A DNA stretch of 64,000 nt, from NCBI GenBank assembly GCA_900100095.1, contig FMTN01000018.1, positions 1-64,000 of the forward strand. The letters run 5' to 3'. The notes beneath the pieces were generated by a model. That model was not told the origin of the DNA. It did no database searches and worked only from the letters and a program-made list of their open reading frames with translations. Both the position numbers and the translations under genes were made by a program. The stretch comes from Lachnospiraceae bacterium C10. Lineage in GTDB: Bacteria; Bacillota; Clostridia; Lachnospirales; Lachnospiraceae. Numbering within the stretch: position 1 is the stretch's first letter; the number at the start of each line of letters is the position of its first letter. Positions 18,092 through 27,531 of this stretch are shown one piece after another.

Positions 18092-19876
18092 TTATATTGG
18101 TCTGGTAACTTCCTTCAGCCACAGTGCCTCCTCTTCCGGAAGAAGCGGCGCTAATGTCTCATAACAGTCCGCATGATATGCATTCAGCTGCATCTTCTCG
18201 TACTGTGTAAGAATGGTCGGGTCAATGGCATCCAGATCGATCGGACAGAATGTCAGATTATCGAATTTATAGAATTGTCCGTATTCTGTCTTCTCATCCT
18301 CTACACATAAGAGTTCACTTTCTGTGCGGATACCAAATTCTCCCTCAAAATACAAGCCCGGTTCATCGGTTGTGATCTGTCCCGGAACAATATGGGTTCT
18401 GGCCTCGGCATTCTCCACTCTCCAGCGGAATGCGTTCGGTCCTTCATGGACGTTCAGAATATGTCCGACTCCATGTCCTGTTCCGCATCTGTAATCCAGT
18501 CCACGATCCCACAGTGGGCCACGTGCTAAAATATCAAGATTGACTCCTGCTGTTCCCTTCGGGAAATGAGCTGCCAAAAGGCGAAGATGAGATCTTAAAA
18601 CAAGCGTAAAAGCTTCCTTCTCCCAATCGCTTAATTCTCCAAGGGCGATGGTTCTTGTAATATCTGTCGTACCCTCAAGATAATGTCCGCCGGAATCCAC
18701 CAGTAAAAAGCCCTTTGCCTGAAGCTCTACCTCATGATCTCTTCCCGGCTCATAGTGCATAAGAGCCGCATTCTCTCCATACGCAGAAATCGTATCAAAG
18801 CTGATATCCAGGAAATGTTCCTGCTCCTTACGGAAGGCAAGAAGACGATCCGCTGCATCCATCTCCGTAATGGTCTCCTTACCGACATGATGCTTCAGCC
18901 AGTAAATAAAACGGGTAACCGCAAGGCCATCACGAATATGTGCCTTTCTTGTATTCAAAATCTCGGTCTCATTCTTGACAGACTTAAGGAAATTGGTTGG
19001 ATTGTCTGCTTCAATGACCGTAGCCTCTGCCGGAAGCTGGGAACAGAGAGCTGCATTTACAACCTGTACATCTGCAAGAATCTTCTCCTCCCTGATGCCA
19101 GCGAGATCATCGTAGATTGCCTCATAAGGACGAAGGGTCACACCGTGCTCTGCAAGATATGCCTTCACCTCATCATCAAAGACCGCCTCATTCGCATATA
19201 ATGTGATCTGATCCATGGTCAGATAGATATAGGATAAGAACACCGGTACACACGGAATATCATTGCCTCGAAGATTCAGAAGCCATGCAATATCGTAAAG
19301 GCTTGTCAGGATATGTCCGTCACATCCTTCCTCCTCCATCTTTCTTCGTACATCCGAAATCTTCTCTTCCATGGTTCTTCCGGCATATTCCTGTGAAAGA
19401 ATCCATACCTTCTCTGCCGGAAGAGCCGGACGGTCGGTCCAGATGGCCTCTAAAAGATCCTTTTCAATCTCGATCTTAGCGGACTTCTTCTCCGCAATGT
19501 CCATCATATCCTGATCCCAGGACATGGCAAACAGACGGCCGTCATATCCAAGGGTCTGTCCTTCCGATAAATGGGATTCAATAAAAGCCTCCACGGTAGG
19601 AACGCCTTCCTCACCCATTTCAAACAGCTTCACACCGCTGCCTTCCATCTGCTGACGTGCCTGGATAAAATAACGGCCATCGGTCCACATTCCGGCTTCC
19701 TCTCCGGTAACCACAAGCGTTGCGTTGGTTCCGGAAAAGCCGCTGATCCATTCCACTCCCTTGAAATGATCTCCCACGTATTCACTCATATGATAATCCG
19801 ATAACGGGATAACATATACATCGATTCCATTATCGTGCATCTGCTGACGCAGTAACTGTAAATGTGTTGCATTCAT
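18092..19876 (-). CDS. pepP: Xaa-Pro aminopeptidase (M24 family)
   Basis: 594 residues, the size of the three-domain aminopeptidase P found in many Firmicutes. It removes N-terminal residues that precede proline. The C-terminal pita-bread domain shows the metal ligands: the two Asp in VDSGGHYLEGTTDITRT, His in GTGHGVGHILNVHEGP, and Glu in ITTDEPGLY and GIRTESELL. The start is ATG 19876 with AAGGAG ten bases upstream; a TTG further upstream contains the binding site itself. It appears to head a transcript with polA 15 bases downstream. No export signal is seen, so it is cytoplasmic. Confidence 0.92.
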   Translation of the reverse strand: MNATHLQLLRQQMHDNGIDVYVIPLSDYHMSEYVGDHFKGVEWISGFSGTNATLVVTGEEAGMWTDGRYFIQARQQMEGSGVKLFEMGEEGVPTVEAFIESHLSEGQTLGYDGRLFAMSWDQDMMDIAEKKSAKIEIEKDLLEAIWTDRPALPAEKVWILSQEYAGRTMEEKISDVRRKMEEEGCDGHILTSLYDIAWLLNLRGNDIPCVPVFLSYIYLTMDQITLYANEAVFDDEVKAYLAEHGVTLRPYEAIYDDLAGIREEKILADVQVVNAALCSQLPAEATVIEADNPTNFLKSVKNETEILNTRKAHIRDGLAVTRFIYWLKHHVGKETITEMDAADRLLAFRKEQEHFLDISFDTISAYGENAALMHYEPGRDHEVELQAKGFLLVDSGGHYLEGTTDITRTIALGELSDWEKEAFTLVLRSHLRLLAAHFPKGTAGVNLDILARGPLWDRGLDYRCGTGHGVGHILNVHEGPNAFRWRVENAEARTHIVPGQITTDEPGLYFEGEFGIRTESELLCVEDEKTEYGQFYKFDNLTFCPIDLDAIDPTILTQYEKMQLNAYHADCYETLAPLLPEEEALWLKEVTRPI

Positions 19877-19912
19877 TCTTATGTCGCTCCTTTGCAATCA
19901 AAATCTTCTCCT

Positions 19913-19921
19913 ATCATAGCA
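19913..19921 (-). promoter_or_regulatory. Extended -10 promoter for pepP
   Basis: TGCTATGAT on the minus strand forms an extended -10 element about 37 bases before the ATG. No clear -35 is seen, which is common with extended -10 sites. Confidence 0.45.
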
Positions 19922-19964
19922 TAAGATACATATATTTGCATCGCATCAAAGCAACAAAACATCC

Positions 19965-21581
19965 CTATTTACGGTCTCTATCCCACTTATCTGCAAGAGA
20001 ATTGATCTGATCGGCAAATTTACCCAGATCCTTGTTCGCCATGCCTTCACACCGGTCAATGACATGCATCAGACGCTGACCGGAAGCAATCAATCGCATA
20101 AAGACATTGGAAGAAGCGCGAATCTTTCCTGTCTTTGCCTTTTGCTTTTTCTCTCTGTTGCCTGTGGTAATCTGCTCCCCTGTCAGCAGGTCAAAACTGT
20201 CTCCGGAGTACGGCGCAATCGCCTGAAATCCGGTAGTTGCCTGTACCTCTCCGGCGAATTTATCCACCACATCATCATCACCGTGAACGACAAAGACCTT
20301 CTGAACGGGCCTTTCAAATGCTCCGATCCACTCAAGAAGCTTCCCATGATCCGCATGTCCACTGATACCAGGAAGATTCTCAATCCGCGCCGCCACCTTC
20401 ACTTCCTCACCAAACAGCCGCACTTCCTTGGCTCCGTTCAAAAGATTAAAGCCAAGGGTTCCCGGAACCTGGAATCCCACAAACAAAATTGTAGAATTAC
20501 TTCTCCAGAGATTGTGCTTCAGGTGATGGCGGATACGACCCGCCTCGCACATACCGGAGGCTGAAATAATCACCTTCGGTGTCTGATCAAAGTTGATGCT
20601 TTTTGACTCATCCGGAGACACCGCCACTTTAAGTCCCGGGAAACTGATTGGATTGATTCCCTTGGAAATCATATCAATCGCCTTATCATCGAAGCATTCT
20701 GTTACATTCAGCTTATAAACATTCGTTGCCTCCACAGCAAGCGGTGAATCCATAACCACAGGAAAAGCCGGATTCACGTAGGTCAAAAGCTTCTCCTCCT
20801 TGATCCGGCGGATATTATATAAAATCTCCTGGGTTCGGCCTACAGAAAACGCAGGAATCACAAGATTTCCCCCAAGACTTAACGTCTCATCTATAATCTT
20901 CGCAAGTCCCACCGCAAAATCAGCATCCTTCACATGGTCACGATTGCCGTACGTGGACTCCATCAAAACATAATCTGCCCTGGTAAGATATTCCGGGTCC
21001 TTAATCAGCGGACGATTCGGATTACCGATATCTCCTGAGAATACAACAGTCCGATGATTCTCCCCTTCTGTCAGATCAATGGAAATGGAGGCGGAACCAA
21101 GCAAATGTCCGGCATCATAAAATTCTGCCGTGATCTCATCACACACCTTCACCTTCTTGTGGTAATGAACCGGAACAAAGAGCTTCAATACCCCCAGCAC
21201 ATCTTCCATATCGTATAAAGGTTCCACTTCCCCTTCTCCGGCTCTCTTGGCTTTACGGTTCTTCCATTCCGCCTCTGACATCTGGATATGAGCAGAATCC
21301 TTCAACATAATGTCACAGAGCGCGCAGGTCGCTTCCTGTGCAAAGATCTGCCCCCGGAAACCATGGGAATATAGCAACGGCAATAATCCGCTGTGATCAA
21401 TATGTGCATGTGTCACAAAAACATAGTCAATACCTGATGCTGCAACCGGGATTTCCTGATTCTCGTAAATGTCCGGACCCTGTTCCATGCCACAGTCCAC
21501 CAGAAATTTCTTATCCCCAACCTCAACATAATGGCAGCTGCCGGTAACCTCATGATCCGCACCTAAAAATGTAATCTTCAT
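19965..21581 (-). CDS. MBL-fold beta-CASP metallo-hydrolase (RNA-processing type)
   Basis: 538 residues. The metallo-beta-lactamase core shows MKITFLGADHEVTGSCHYVE, the zinc motif THAHIDHSG, DAGHLLGSAS and VVFSGDIG. The beta-CASP insertion and the C-terminal VHGDDDVVDKFA complete the fold. This is the layout of CPSF73/YSH1-like bacterial enzymes, thought to act on RNA, though a substrate for this subgroup is not established. The start is ATG 21581 with GGGAGGGG five bases upstream; an in-frame earlier start has no site. It has its own promoter at 21612-21640 and no partner gene. Confidence 0.88.
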   Translation of the reverse strand: MKITFLGADHEVTGSCHYVEVGDKKFLVDCGMEQGPDIYENQEIPVAASGIDYVFVTHAHIDHSGLLPLLYSHGFRGQIFAQEATCALCDIMLKDSAHIQMSEAEWKNRKAKRAGEGEVEPLYDMEDVLGVLKLFVPVHYHKKVKVCDEITAEFYDAGHLLGSASISIDLTEGENHRTVVFSGDIGNPNRPLIKDPEYLTRADYVLMESTYGNRDHVKDADFAVGLAKIIDETLSLGGNLVIPAFSVGRTQEILYNIRRIKEEKLLTYVNPAFPVVMDSPLAVEATNVYKLNVTECFDDKAIDMISKGINPISFPGLKVAVSPDESKSINFDQTPKVIISASGMCEAGRIRHHLKHNLWRSNSTILFVGFQVPGTLGFNLLNGAKEVRLFGEEVKVAARIENLPGISGHADHGKLLEWIGAFERPVQKVFVVHGDDDVVDKFAGEVQATTGFQAIAPYSGDSFDLLTGEQITTGNREKKQKAKTGKIRASSNVFMRLIASGQRLMHVIDRCEGMANKDLGKFADQINSLADKWDRDRK

Positions 21582-21611
21582 AGGAACCCCTCCCTTCTTC
21601 TGTATAGTTAT

Positions 21612-21640
21612 ATTGTACAAATTGTGGGGCTGTTTTTCAA
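21612..21640 (-). promoter_or_regulatory. SigA-type promoter of the beta-CASP hydrolase gene
   Basis: TTGAAA (21640-21635), 17-base spacer, TACAAT (21617-21612) on the minus strand, about 30 bases before the ATG. Confidence 0.75.
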
Positions 21641-21680
21641 TATTTTTGTAATTAACTAACAATTTGGGCTCGGTGTTATA

Positions 21681-21706
21681 ATCGAGCAGGCTGACTCCTG
21701 CTCGAT
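21681..21706. repeat. Perfect inverted repeat, 10-bp arms
   Basis: ATCGAGCAGG and CCTGCTCGAT are separated by six bases. The repeat lies between the ftsZ terminator and the promoter of the beta-CASP gene. It has no T run, so it is not an obvious terminator. Confidence 0.6.
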
Positions 21707-21757
21707 TTCAACTCTGTTTCACACCTCAAGGCAAAGCCTTTCGGTGCTTACAGTCGC

Positions 21758-21798
21758 CAAAGTCTCCCTTGCAAGCAAGCTTGCAGATGAGACTTTTG
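21758..21798. repeat. Palindromic intergenic element (TCTC/GAGA family)
   Basis: A nested hairpin. The outer arms CAAAGTCTC and GAGACTTTTG enclose TGCAAGC and GCTTGCA. Related pieces occur at 45239, 53495 and 58018, suggesting a dispersed repeat family in this genome. Confidence 0.5.
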
Positions 21799-21811
21799 CT
21801 CGTTGTTATAC

Positions 21812-21846
21812 AAAAAAAGAGCCTGTGAGGTATTCCTCACAGACTC
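21812..21846 (-). terminator. Intrinsic terminator after ftsZ
   Basis: GAGTCTGTGAGG pairs with CCTCACAGGCTC and is followed by seven T on the minus strand. It ends the division cluster. Confidence 0.88.
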
Positions 21847-21855
21847 GTAAAAGTC

Positions 21856-23097
21856 TTACTGACGATTCTTTAAGAAATCAGGAATGGAAATAGAAACTTC
21901 CTTCACAGAGCTTGTTGGCTGTGCCGGCTTAGTAAGACCGGTAAAACCTGCTGCCGGTGTATTATTGGCCGGACGACTTGCCTGTGTTGCTGTATTGGTT
22001 GCAGAAGAAGCTGCCGTATTTGTCGGACGGGCAAAATTGCTCGTCGGACGGGAAGCTGCCTGCGTTCTGGCAGAAGATGACATACTGCTGATCGGATTCT
22101 GGTTCGCATAGCGCATACCACCAAGGAAGGAGTTTGGCTTATTCTCTTCCTCAAGGCCGGTTGCAATAACAGTAACCTTGATCATATCCGTCATCGTCTC
22201 ATCCGCCTTCGCACCGAAGATGATATTCGCGCTCTCACCTACGAGATCCTTAACATAATTTACCGCATCACTTGCATCAAGCAGTGAAATATCACCGGAT
22301 ACGTTAACAATGACATCGGTTGCTCCATCGATCTTCGTCTCAAGAAGAGGAGAAGAAACAGCCTGCTGAACAGCCTCATTTGCCTTCTCATCACCCTGTC
22401 CCTCACCGATTCCGATGTGGGCAAGACCCTTCTCCTTCATGACAGACTGGATGTCTGCGAAGTCAAGGTTAATAAGAGACGGTGTGTTGATCAGATCTGT
22501 AATACCCTGCACTGACTGCTGGAGAACCTCATCCGCCTTGGTCAGAGCCTCCTGCATAGATGTTCTGCGATCAACGATCTCAAGAAGACGATCGTTTGGA
22601 ATTACGATCAAAGTATCCACATTTGCCTTAAGACGGTCAATACCGCCCATAGCATTGTTCATTCGAGTCTTAGCCTCAAAGGTAAAAGGCTTTGTAACAA
22701 CACCGACGGTAAGGATGCCCTGCTCCTTCGCAATCTGAGCAACAACAGGCGCTGCGCCGGTTCCTGTTCCGCCACCCATACCACAGGTAACAAATACCAT
22801 ATCATAGCCCTTGACTGCAGCAGAAATATCCTCAGCACTCTCCTGTGCTGCCTTCTCTCCAACCTCAGGCTGTCCTCCTGCACCTAATCCTTTTGTAAGC
22901 TTCTCACCAATCTGAAGAAGATTCGGTGCCTTACATAAGTCCAGTGCCTGCTTATCCGTATTAACGCCAAGGAAATCGACTCCCTTGATGTCTTCTTCTA
23001 CCATTCGGTTTACAGCATTATTGCCGCCACCGCCGACTCCCACAACGATGATCTTAGCGCCGTCTATTCCGTTAGTTTCCTCTGTTATCTCCAGCAC
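21856..23097 (-). CDS. ftsZ: Cell division GTPase FtsZ
   Basis: 413 residues, the tubulin-like protein that forms the division ring. The GTP-binding loops are clear: [12 protein letters not shown], the [11 protein letters not shown] signature and NTDKQAL. After the GTPase core (to about 320) a low-complexity Ala/Thr/Ser/Pro linker follows, and then the C-terminal peptide [11 protein letters not shown] that docks partners. The start is GTG at 23097 with AGGAGG eight bases upstream. It is the last gene of the cluster. No ftsA is present in front of it, as in many Clostridia. Confidence 0.97.
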   Translation of the reverse strand: MLEITEETNGIDGAKIIVVGVGGGGNNAVNRMVEEDIKGVDFLGVNTDKQALDLCKAPNLLQIGEKLTKGLGAGGQPEVGEKAAQESAEDISAAVKGYDMVFVTCGMGGGTGTGAAPVVAQIAKEQGILTVGVVTKPFTFEAKTRMNNAMGGIDRLKANVDTLIVIPNDRLLEIVDRRTSMQEALTKADEVLQQSVQGITDLINTPSLINLDFADIQSVMKEKGLAHIGIGEGQGDEKANEAVQQAVSSPLLETKIDGATDVIVNVSGDISLLDASDAVNYVKDLVGESANIIFGAKADETMTDMIKVTVIATGLEEENKPNSFLGGMRYANQNPISSMSSSARTQAASRPTSNFARPTNTAASSATNTATQASRPANNTPAAGFTGLTKPAQPTSSVKEVSISIPDFLKNRQ

Positions 23098-23211
23098 AGG
23101 TAGTTCCTCCTATCCTATCTATGTGAACGATCCATGTCACACTTCATTCAATGAAATCATATAAAAATATAATACTTTTTTCTAGGATGATGCGCAAGCC
23201 TTATTTGCAAA

Positions 23212-23970
23212 TCAACCTTTCTTTTTTTTCGAATTAAACACAATATCTGTGTTATTCTCTGAGAAGTCTTCTAAATGTAGTGTTCCCTTCTTCCCGTCAA
23301 GCATTGGAAGAATATAAGCGAGTCGTCTGAGCTTTTCCTCAAGGCCACTTCTGTTTCCAAGCCTTACTTTTACGTCGCCGGAATTCACTACAATATTACC
23401 GTCTTCTGAGAAAATCACATCGTCCACCGTAATTTTACGGCTTTTGATATTCTTCCACAATACCTTGAGCGCATTGATTCGGTTCCCTGCCACAGGAAGC
23501 TTTCTTCCGGCCTTTACCTTATCATGCGAGACCTCTAGGCCGTTAACCGGAAGGGCATCCGATACAAGCTTTGAGGAGACCTGCGTTACACAGGCATCCT
23601 TATTACAGTAAACATACAGGTCCTTATCATCTCTGACGTAGTAGTCCGTCTGTTTCTCCCAAACCTTCAGCACAACTTCATGAGGCCCCCGCATCGATAC
23701 TTTGATCTTCTCGGCAAATTCCAGATCCTTCACCGGATGAAATTTTGCGTAGATGACATCGTACAATCCGTTGTGCTTGTACTTTTCCACCAGTGAGGCT
23801 CGCAAGACCTCATCTTCTGTCAGAATGTTATTCCCCTCAACGGTGAACTTATCCACACGGCAGACGAAAATGGACAACACTGCGATGCCAAGGAAAAAGA
23901 TCAACACTCCGAGGATGATATTTACCCGGTAATACCGGAAAGGAGAATAACGCCGCTTTTCTTTTTGCAT
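23212..23970 (-). CDS. divIB: Division protein FtsQ/DivIB
   Basis: 252 residues with a short basic cytoplasmic tail (MQKEKRRYSPFR), one membrane helix (about 15-35) and an exported POTRA-like domain beginning VDKFTVEGNNILTEDEV. The protein belongs to the FtsQ-FtsL-FtsB bridge that activates septal wall synthesis. Its place between ftsW and ftsZ is the usual Firmicute order. It starts 15 bases after ftsW with GGAGAG as binding site. Confidence 0.9.
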   Translation of the reverse strand: MQKEKRRYSPFRYYRVNIILGVLIFFLGIAVLSIFVCRVDKFTVEGNNILTEDEVLRASLVEKYKHNGLYDVIYAKFHPVKDLEFAEKIKVSMRGPHEVVLKVWEKQTDYYVRDDKDLYVYCNKDACVTQVSSKLVSDALPVNGLEVSHDKVKAGRKLPVAGNRINALKVLWKNIKSRKITVDDVIFSEDGNIVVNSGDVKVRLGNRSGLEEKLRRLAYILPMLDGKKGTLHLEDFSENNTDIVFNSKKKKG

Positions 23971-23985
23971 CAGCCACTCTCCTTT

Positions 23986-25128
23986 CTATAATTCCGTCTG
24001 ATCCAGCGGTATATCCCTTGAAACCGACAGAACGATCCCCATCTCAGCCAGCAGAATAATCAGCGACGTTCCTCCGTAACTGATAAAAGGAAGCGTTACA
24101 CCGGTATTTGGAATCGCATTGGACGCTACGGCAATGTTTAAAATGATCTGCAGGGATACATGAATCATAATACCGATCACAAGGAAGGAACCAAACATAT
24201 CCTTTGCATGATTGGCAATAAACATCATCCGCCACAAAAGCACCATGAACATAATGACCACGCAGACCGCTCCGAAGACACCAAGTTCCTCCACGATAAC
24301 GGTAAAGATCATATCGTTTTGCACTTCCGGTATCTTGCCAAGCTTCTGTGCGGAAGAACCAAGTCCCTTTCCGAAAGGTCCGCCGGAACCTATGGCATAC
24401 AGTCCCTGAAGAATCTGATAGCCCTGGTCATCGCTAGCCAACTCCGGATGCCGCCAGTTTGCAATTCGGCTGCTTCGGTATCCACCCTTAAGCTTCGTTC
24501 CGATGGCCGCCAGAAAAATCAACACGCCGGACAGACCGAACAGTTCCAGTTTTCGCCTTGTGGCAACCAGCATCATTCCGAAACCGATTCCCACCACAAT
24601 GGCAGCCGTACTCAGGTTATTCAAAAGAATCGGAAATGCCATAATAACAGTAATGCCCAGTCCGAAGACCAGATGTTCTACATATAAGAGCTTGTCCCGC
24701 TTCTTATAGATCCAGCTTGCAATCGCCACGGTAATGGCCGGCTTTGCCAGCTCCGACGGCTGAAATCGAATGCCGCCGATGGGAATCCATCTTGCCTGTC
24801 CTTTTGCACTGTATCCGATGAACAGTACCAGAACGCAGAGAATCAATGTCCCAACATACGCCATCTTATCCAGCTTTAACCATGACCGGTAGGGAAAACG
24901 GGCCATAACAAACATTGCAAAAAGACCGAGCATTGCCATCATCGCCTGCTTTTTCAAAAAATAGGTCGGACTCCCGTAATGCAGCGCTGCCGTATATGCA
25001 CTCGAAGAATATAACATCACAAGACCGAAGCCAAGCAACATGAACACCATTCCTAAAAACCCGTAATCAAAGTACCGGACTTTAGGCAACCTTATTCTTT
25101 TACGCTCTCTTTGTCTTGCATCAACCAT
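23986..25128 (-). CDS. ftsW: SEDS peptidoglycan polymerase FtsW
   Basis: 380 residues with about ten membrane helices. It has the SEDS signatures LYSSSAY, GSGGPFGKGLGSS, DMIFTVIVEELG and PFISYGGTSL. FtsW polymerises glycan strands from lipid II at the septum together with its cognate class B PBP, which is encoded three genes upstream. It starts two bases after murD with the murD end serving as binding site, suggesting coupled translation. Confidence 0.93.
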   Translation of the reverse strand: MVDARQRERKRIRLPKVRYFDYGFLGMVFMLLGFGLVMLYSSSAYTAALHYGSPTYFLKKQAMMAMLGLFAMFVMARFPYRSWLKLDKMAYVGTLILCVLVLFIGYSAKGQARWIPIGGIRFQPSELAKPAITVAIASWIYKKRDKLLYVEHLVFGLGITVIMAFPILLNNLSTAAIVVGIGFGMMLVATRRKLELFGLSGVLIFLAAIGTKLKGGYRSSRIANWRHPELASDDQGYQILQGLYAIGSGGPFGKGLGSSAQKLGKIPEVQNDMIFTVIVEELGVFGAVCVVIMFMVLLWRMMFIANHAKDMFGSFLVIGIMIHVSLQIILNIAVASNAIPNTGVTLPFISYGGTSLIILLAEMGIVLSVSRDIPLDQTEL

Positions 25129-25130
25129 TT

Positions 25131-26483
25131 TTACTTCTCCGGAAGACTTCTCACATAATCCTTAAACTCAGTTCCACGTACTTCATAACTTGGGAACATA
25201 TCCCAGCTTGCGCAGGCAGGAGATAACAGAACCGCATCACCATCCTGTGCATTCCTGTAACAGATATCGATCGCCTCCTGCAGGGAGGATGCAAACTCAT
25301 AATTTTCAAAACCGTGCTTTCTGCAACATTCTGCAATTGCATCCTTTGTTGCACCCATAAGCACAAGCTTTTTCACCTTTCCCTCAAAGGACTCGATCCA
25401 TTCATCATAGGTACTGCCCTTATCATAGCCGCCTCCGATCAGGCAGGTCGGACGGTTCATCGCCCCCACCGCTTTGATGGCAGCATCCGGATTCGTGCCC
25501 TTCGAATCATTGTAAAATTTGATTCCGCTCTTTTCACAGACATATTCAATTCTGTGCTCTACCGCAACAAAGCGCTTGAGGCTTTCCCGGATCGAATCCA
25601 TCGGAACCTTAAGTGCAAGGGATAAAGCAACGGCAGCCATGACATTCTCAAAGTTATGACGGCCAAGAATGTTCAGCTCATCCACATCGATGACCTTATC
25701 CTTTTTCCCCTCTTCCTTAAGGTAGATGGCCTTATCTCCCTCATCGTAGTAAAGACCCTCTGCAAGCTCTCTTTGGCTTGAGAAATACACAACCTTCGTC
25801 TTTAATGTCTCACCAAAGGCACGAAGCACCTCATCCTCATAATTTAAAACCGTAACATCACCAGCGTCCTGATTCTTTGTAATATCCTCTTTCGCCTTAA
25901 TGTAGTTCTCCATGGTATGATGACGGTTCAAGTGATCCGGCGTGATATTTAAAATCGCTGCCGCCTTCGGATGGAAGGTCTTAATGGTCTCCAGCTGAAA
26001 GCTTGAAATCTCCGCTGCTATTCTTGTATCCTCTGTTGTGGTTGCTGCCTCCTGGGTGTACGGAATTCCGATATTGCCCACAACGCGAACATCATCATAA
26101 TAGTTCTGTAGAATCTCTCCTGTCAGAGCGGTTGTGGTGGTCTTACCATTGGTACCTGTAATCGCAGCAATTTCTCCCTGTCCCATGGTATAGGCAAGTT
26201 CCACCTCACCGGAGATCTCAATTCCTCTTTCTCTTAACTCCTCTACGAAGGCCAGATCCAGCGGAACACCCGGAGACAACACAGCTACGGTAATATCTTT
26301 TATTACCTCCTCCGGAAGAGATCCTGTATAAAAAGGAATTCCCTCAAGCTTTGGATTCTTCTGATAAAACTCGGCTGCATCAAGATCGGAACTGTTAAAA
26401 AGAACCATCTCCTCCTGCTTTTGTAACAGTAAATGTGCGGCTGCTATACCACTTTTCCCCATACCAACGATTAAATACGACAT
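25131..26483 (-). CDS. murD: UDP-N-acetylmuramoylalanine--D-glutamate ligase MurD
   Basis: 450 residues, the usual length. It adds D-Glu to UDP-MurNAc-L-Ala using ATP in the cytoplasm. Visible motifs are the N-terminal nucleotide-binding loop VGMGKSGIAAA, the ATP loop TGTNGKTTTT, the central-domain NITPDHLNRH, and YNDSKGTNPDA plus LIGGGYDKG in the C-terminal domain. It lies between mraY and ftsW. murE, murF, murG and murC are not in this cluster and must be elsewhere. Confidence 0.95.
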   Translation of the reverse strand: MSYLIVGMGKSGIAAAHLLLQKQEEMVLFNSSDLDAAEFYQKNPKLEGIPFYTGSLPEEVIKDITVAVLSPGVPLDLAFVEELRERGIEISGEVELAYTMGQGEIAAITGTNGKTTTTALTGEILQNYYDDVRVVGNIGIPYTQEAATTTEDTRIAAEISSFQLETIKTFHPKAAAILNITPDHLNRHHTMENYIKAKEDITKNQDAGDVTVLNYEDEVLRAFGETLKTKVVYFSSQRELAEGLYYDEGDKAIYLKEEGKKDKVIDVDELNILGRHNFENVMAAVALSLALKVPMDSIRESLKRFVAVEHRIEYVCEKSGIKFYNDSKGTNPDAAIKAVGAMNRPTCLIGGGYDKGSTYDEWIESFEGKVKKLVLMGATKDAIAECCRKHGFENYEFASSLQEAIDICYRNAQDGDAVLLSPACASWDMFPSYEVRGTEFKDYVRSLPEK

Positions 26484-26542
26484 GTCACATTTTTCTCCTT
26501 ATCCGTTTATACTTTAGTAGGAAGCATTACACTCCGACTGAG

Positions 26543-27526
26543 TTAGAACCCTTTTAATCCAAGGATTCCAAGTACACATAATACCACAGTTATCAAAGTA
26601 AAGGTGATAACAATTCGGATTTCGCTCCAACCACCCTTTTCAAAATGATGGTGAATCGGTGCCATACGGAAAATTCTCTTTTTCCCGTGTGTAATCTTAA
26701 AACTGCCCACCTGAAGGATGACGGATACAACCTCCAGCAGGTAGATAAATCCAACGATCAGAATAAACAGCGGCATCTGAAGCAGATAGGCAACGCCGGC
26801 TACATAACCGCCAAGTGCAAGGGAACCTGTATCTCCCATAAAAATCTTGGCAGGATAATGATTGAATACCAGAAAGGCTGCAAGAGCCCCCATCATAGCT
26901 GCACTGACAGGCTCCAGTTCTCCGCCGAGAAGAATGGATGCCACGGTAAAAAACAGCGCCACAATCAAAGTAACAGAGGATGCAAGGCCATCCAATCCAT
27001 CGGTAAAGTTTGTTCCGTTTACTGTTCCAATGACGGCAAAATATAAAATCGGAACCGCTACCCATCCCAGATCCAGTGAAAATCCGCCTGAGAACGGTAC
27101 CATAAGCTCAAGATTCACATCTGTATAGTAGATCAGATACACGCAAAAAACCGTGGTGACAATGATCTGCAGCAGCATCTTCTGCCATGCAATCAGACCA
27201 TCCGGACGACGAAGTACCACCTTTAAGAAGTCATCAATAAATCCGATTAATCCAAATCCAATGGTAAGAACAAGCACCGGAATGACCTTCGGATGGGAAG
27301 GTGCGTAGATGATCGTGCCTAGGAAGAAGGCAAGTAAGATCATAACCCCTCCCATGGTCGGTGTTCCGTTTTTCGCCACATGACTTTCAAGATAGCTGCG
27401 TTCCGTCTGCGACGCCTTCAAACGACGAAGAAACGGAATCACCACCGGCCCCTGCACAACGCCTGCTGCAAAGGCAACAATAAACGGAACGATCACAACC
27501 CAAAGGGATATTCCTAAACTTGACAT
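26543..27526 (-). CDS. mraY: Phospho-N-acetylmuramoyl-pentapeptide transferase MraY
   Basis: 327 residues with about ten membrane helices. It transfers phospho-MurNAc-pentapeptide to undecaprenyl phosphate to form lipid I. Diagnostic motifs are KNGTPTMGG, the Asp pair in GFIDDFLK, NFTDGLDGLA, FMGDTGSLALGG and HHHFEKGGWSE. It starts five bases after the PBP gene, with GGAG in the end of that gene as binding site. Confidence 0.96.
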   Translation of the reverse strand: MSSLGISLWVVIVPFIVAFAAGVVQGPVVIPFLRRLKASQTERSYLESHVAKNGTPTMGGVMILLAFFLGTIIYAPSHPKVIPVLVLTIGFGLIGFIDDFLKVVLRRPDGLIAWQKMLLQIIVTTVFCVYLIYYTDVNLELMVPFSGGFSLDLGWVAVPILYFAVIGTVNGTNFTDGLDGLASSVTLIVALFFTVASILLGGELEPVSAAMMGALAAFLVFNHYPAKIFMGDTGSLALGGYVAGVAYLLQMPLFILIVGFIYLLEVVSVILQVGSFKITHGKKRIFRMAPIHHHFEKGGWSEIRIVITFTLITVVLCVLGILGLKGF

Positions 27527-27531
27527 ATTAC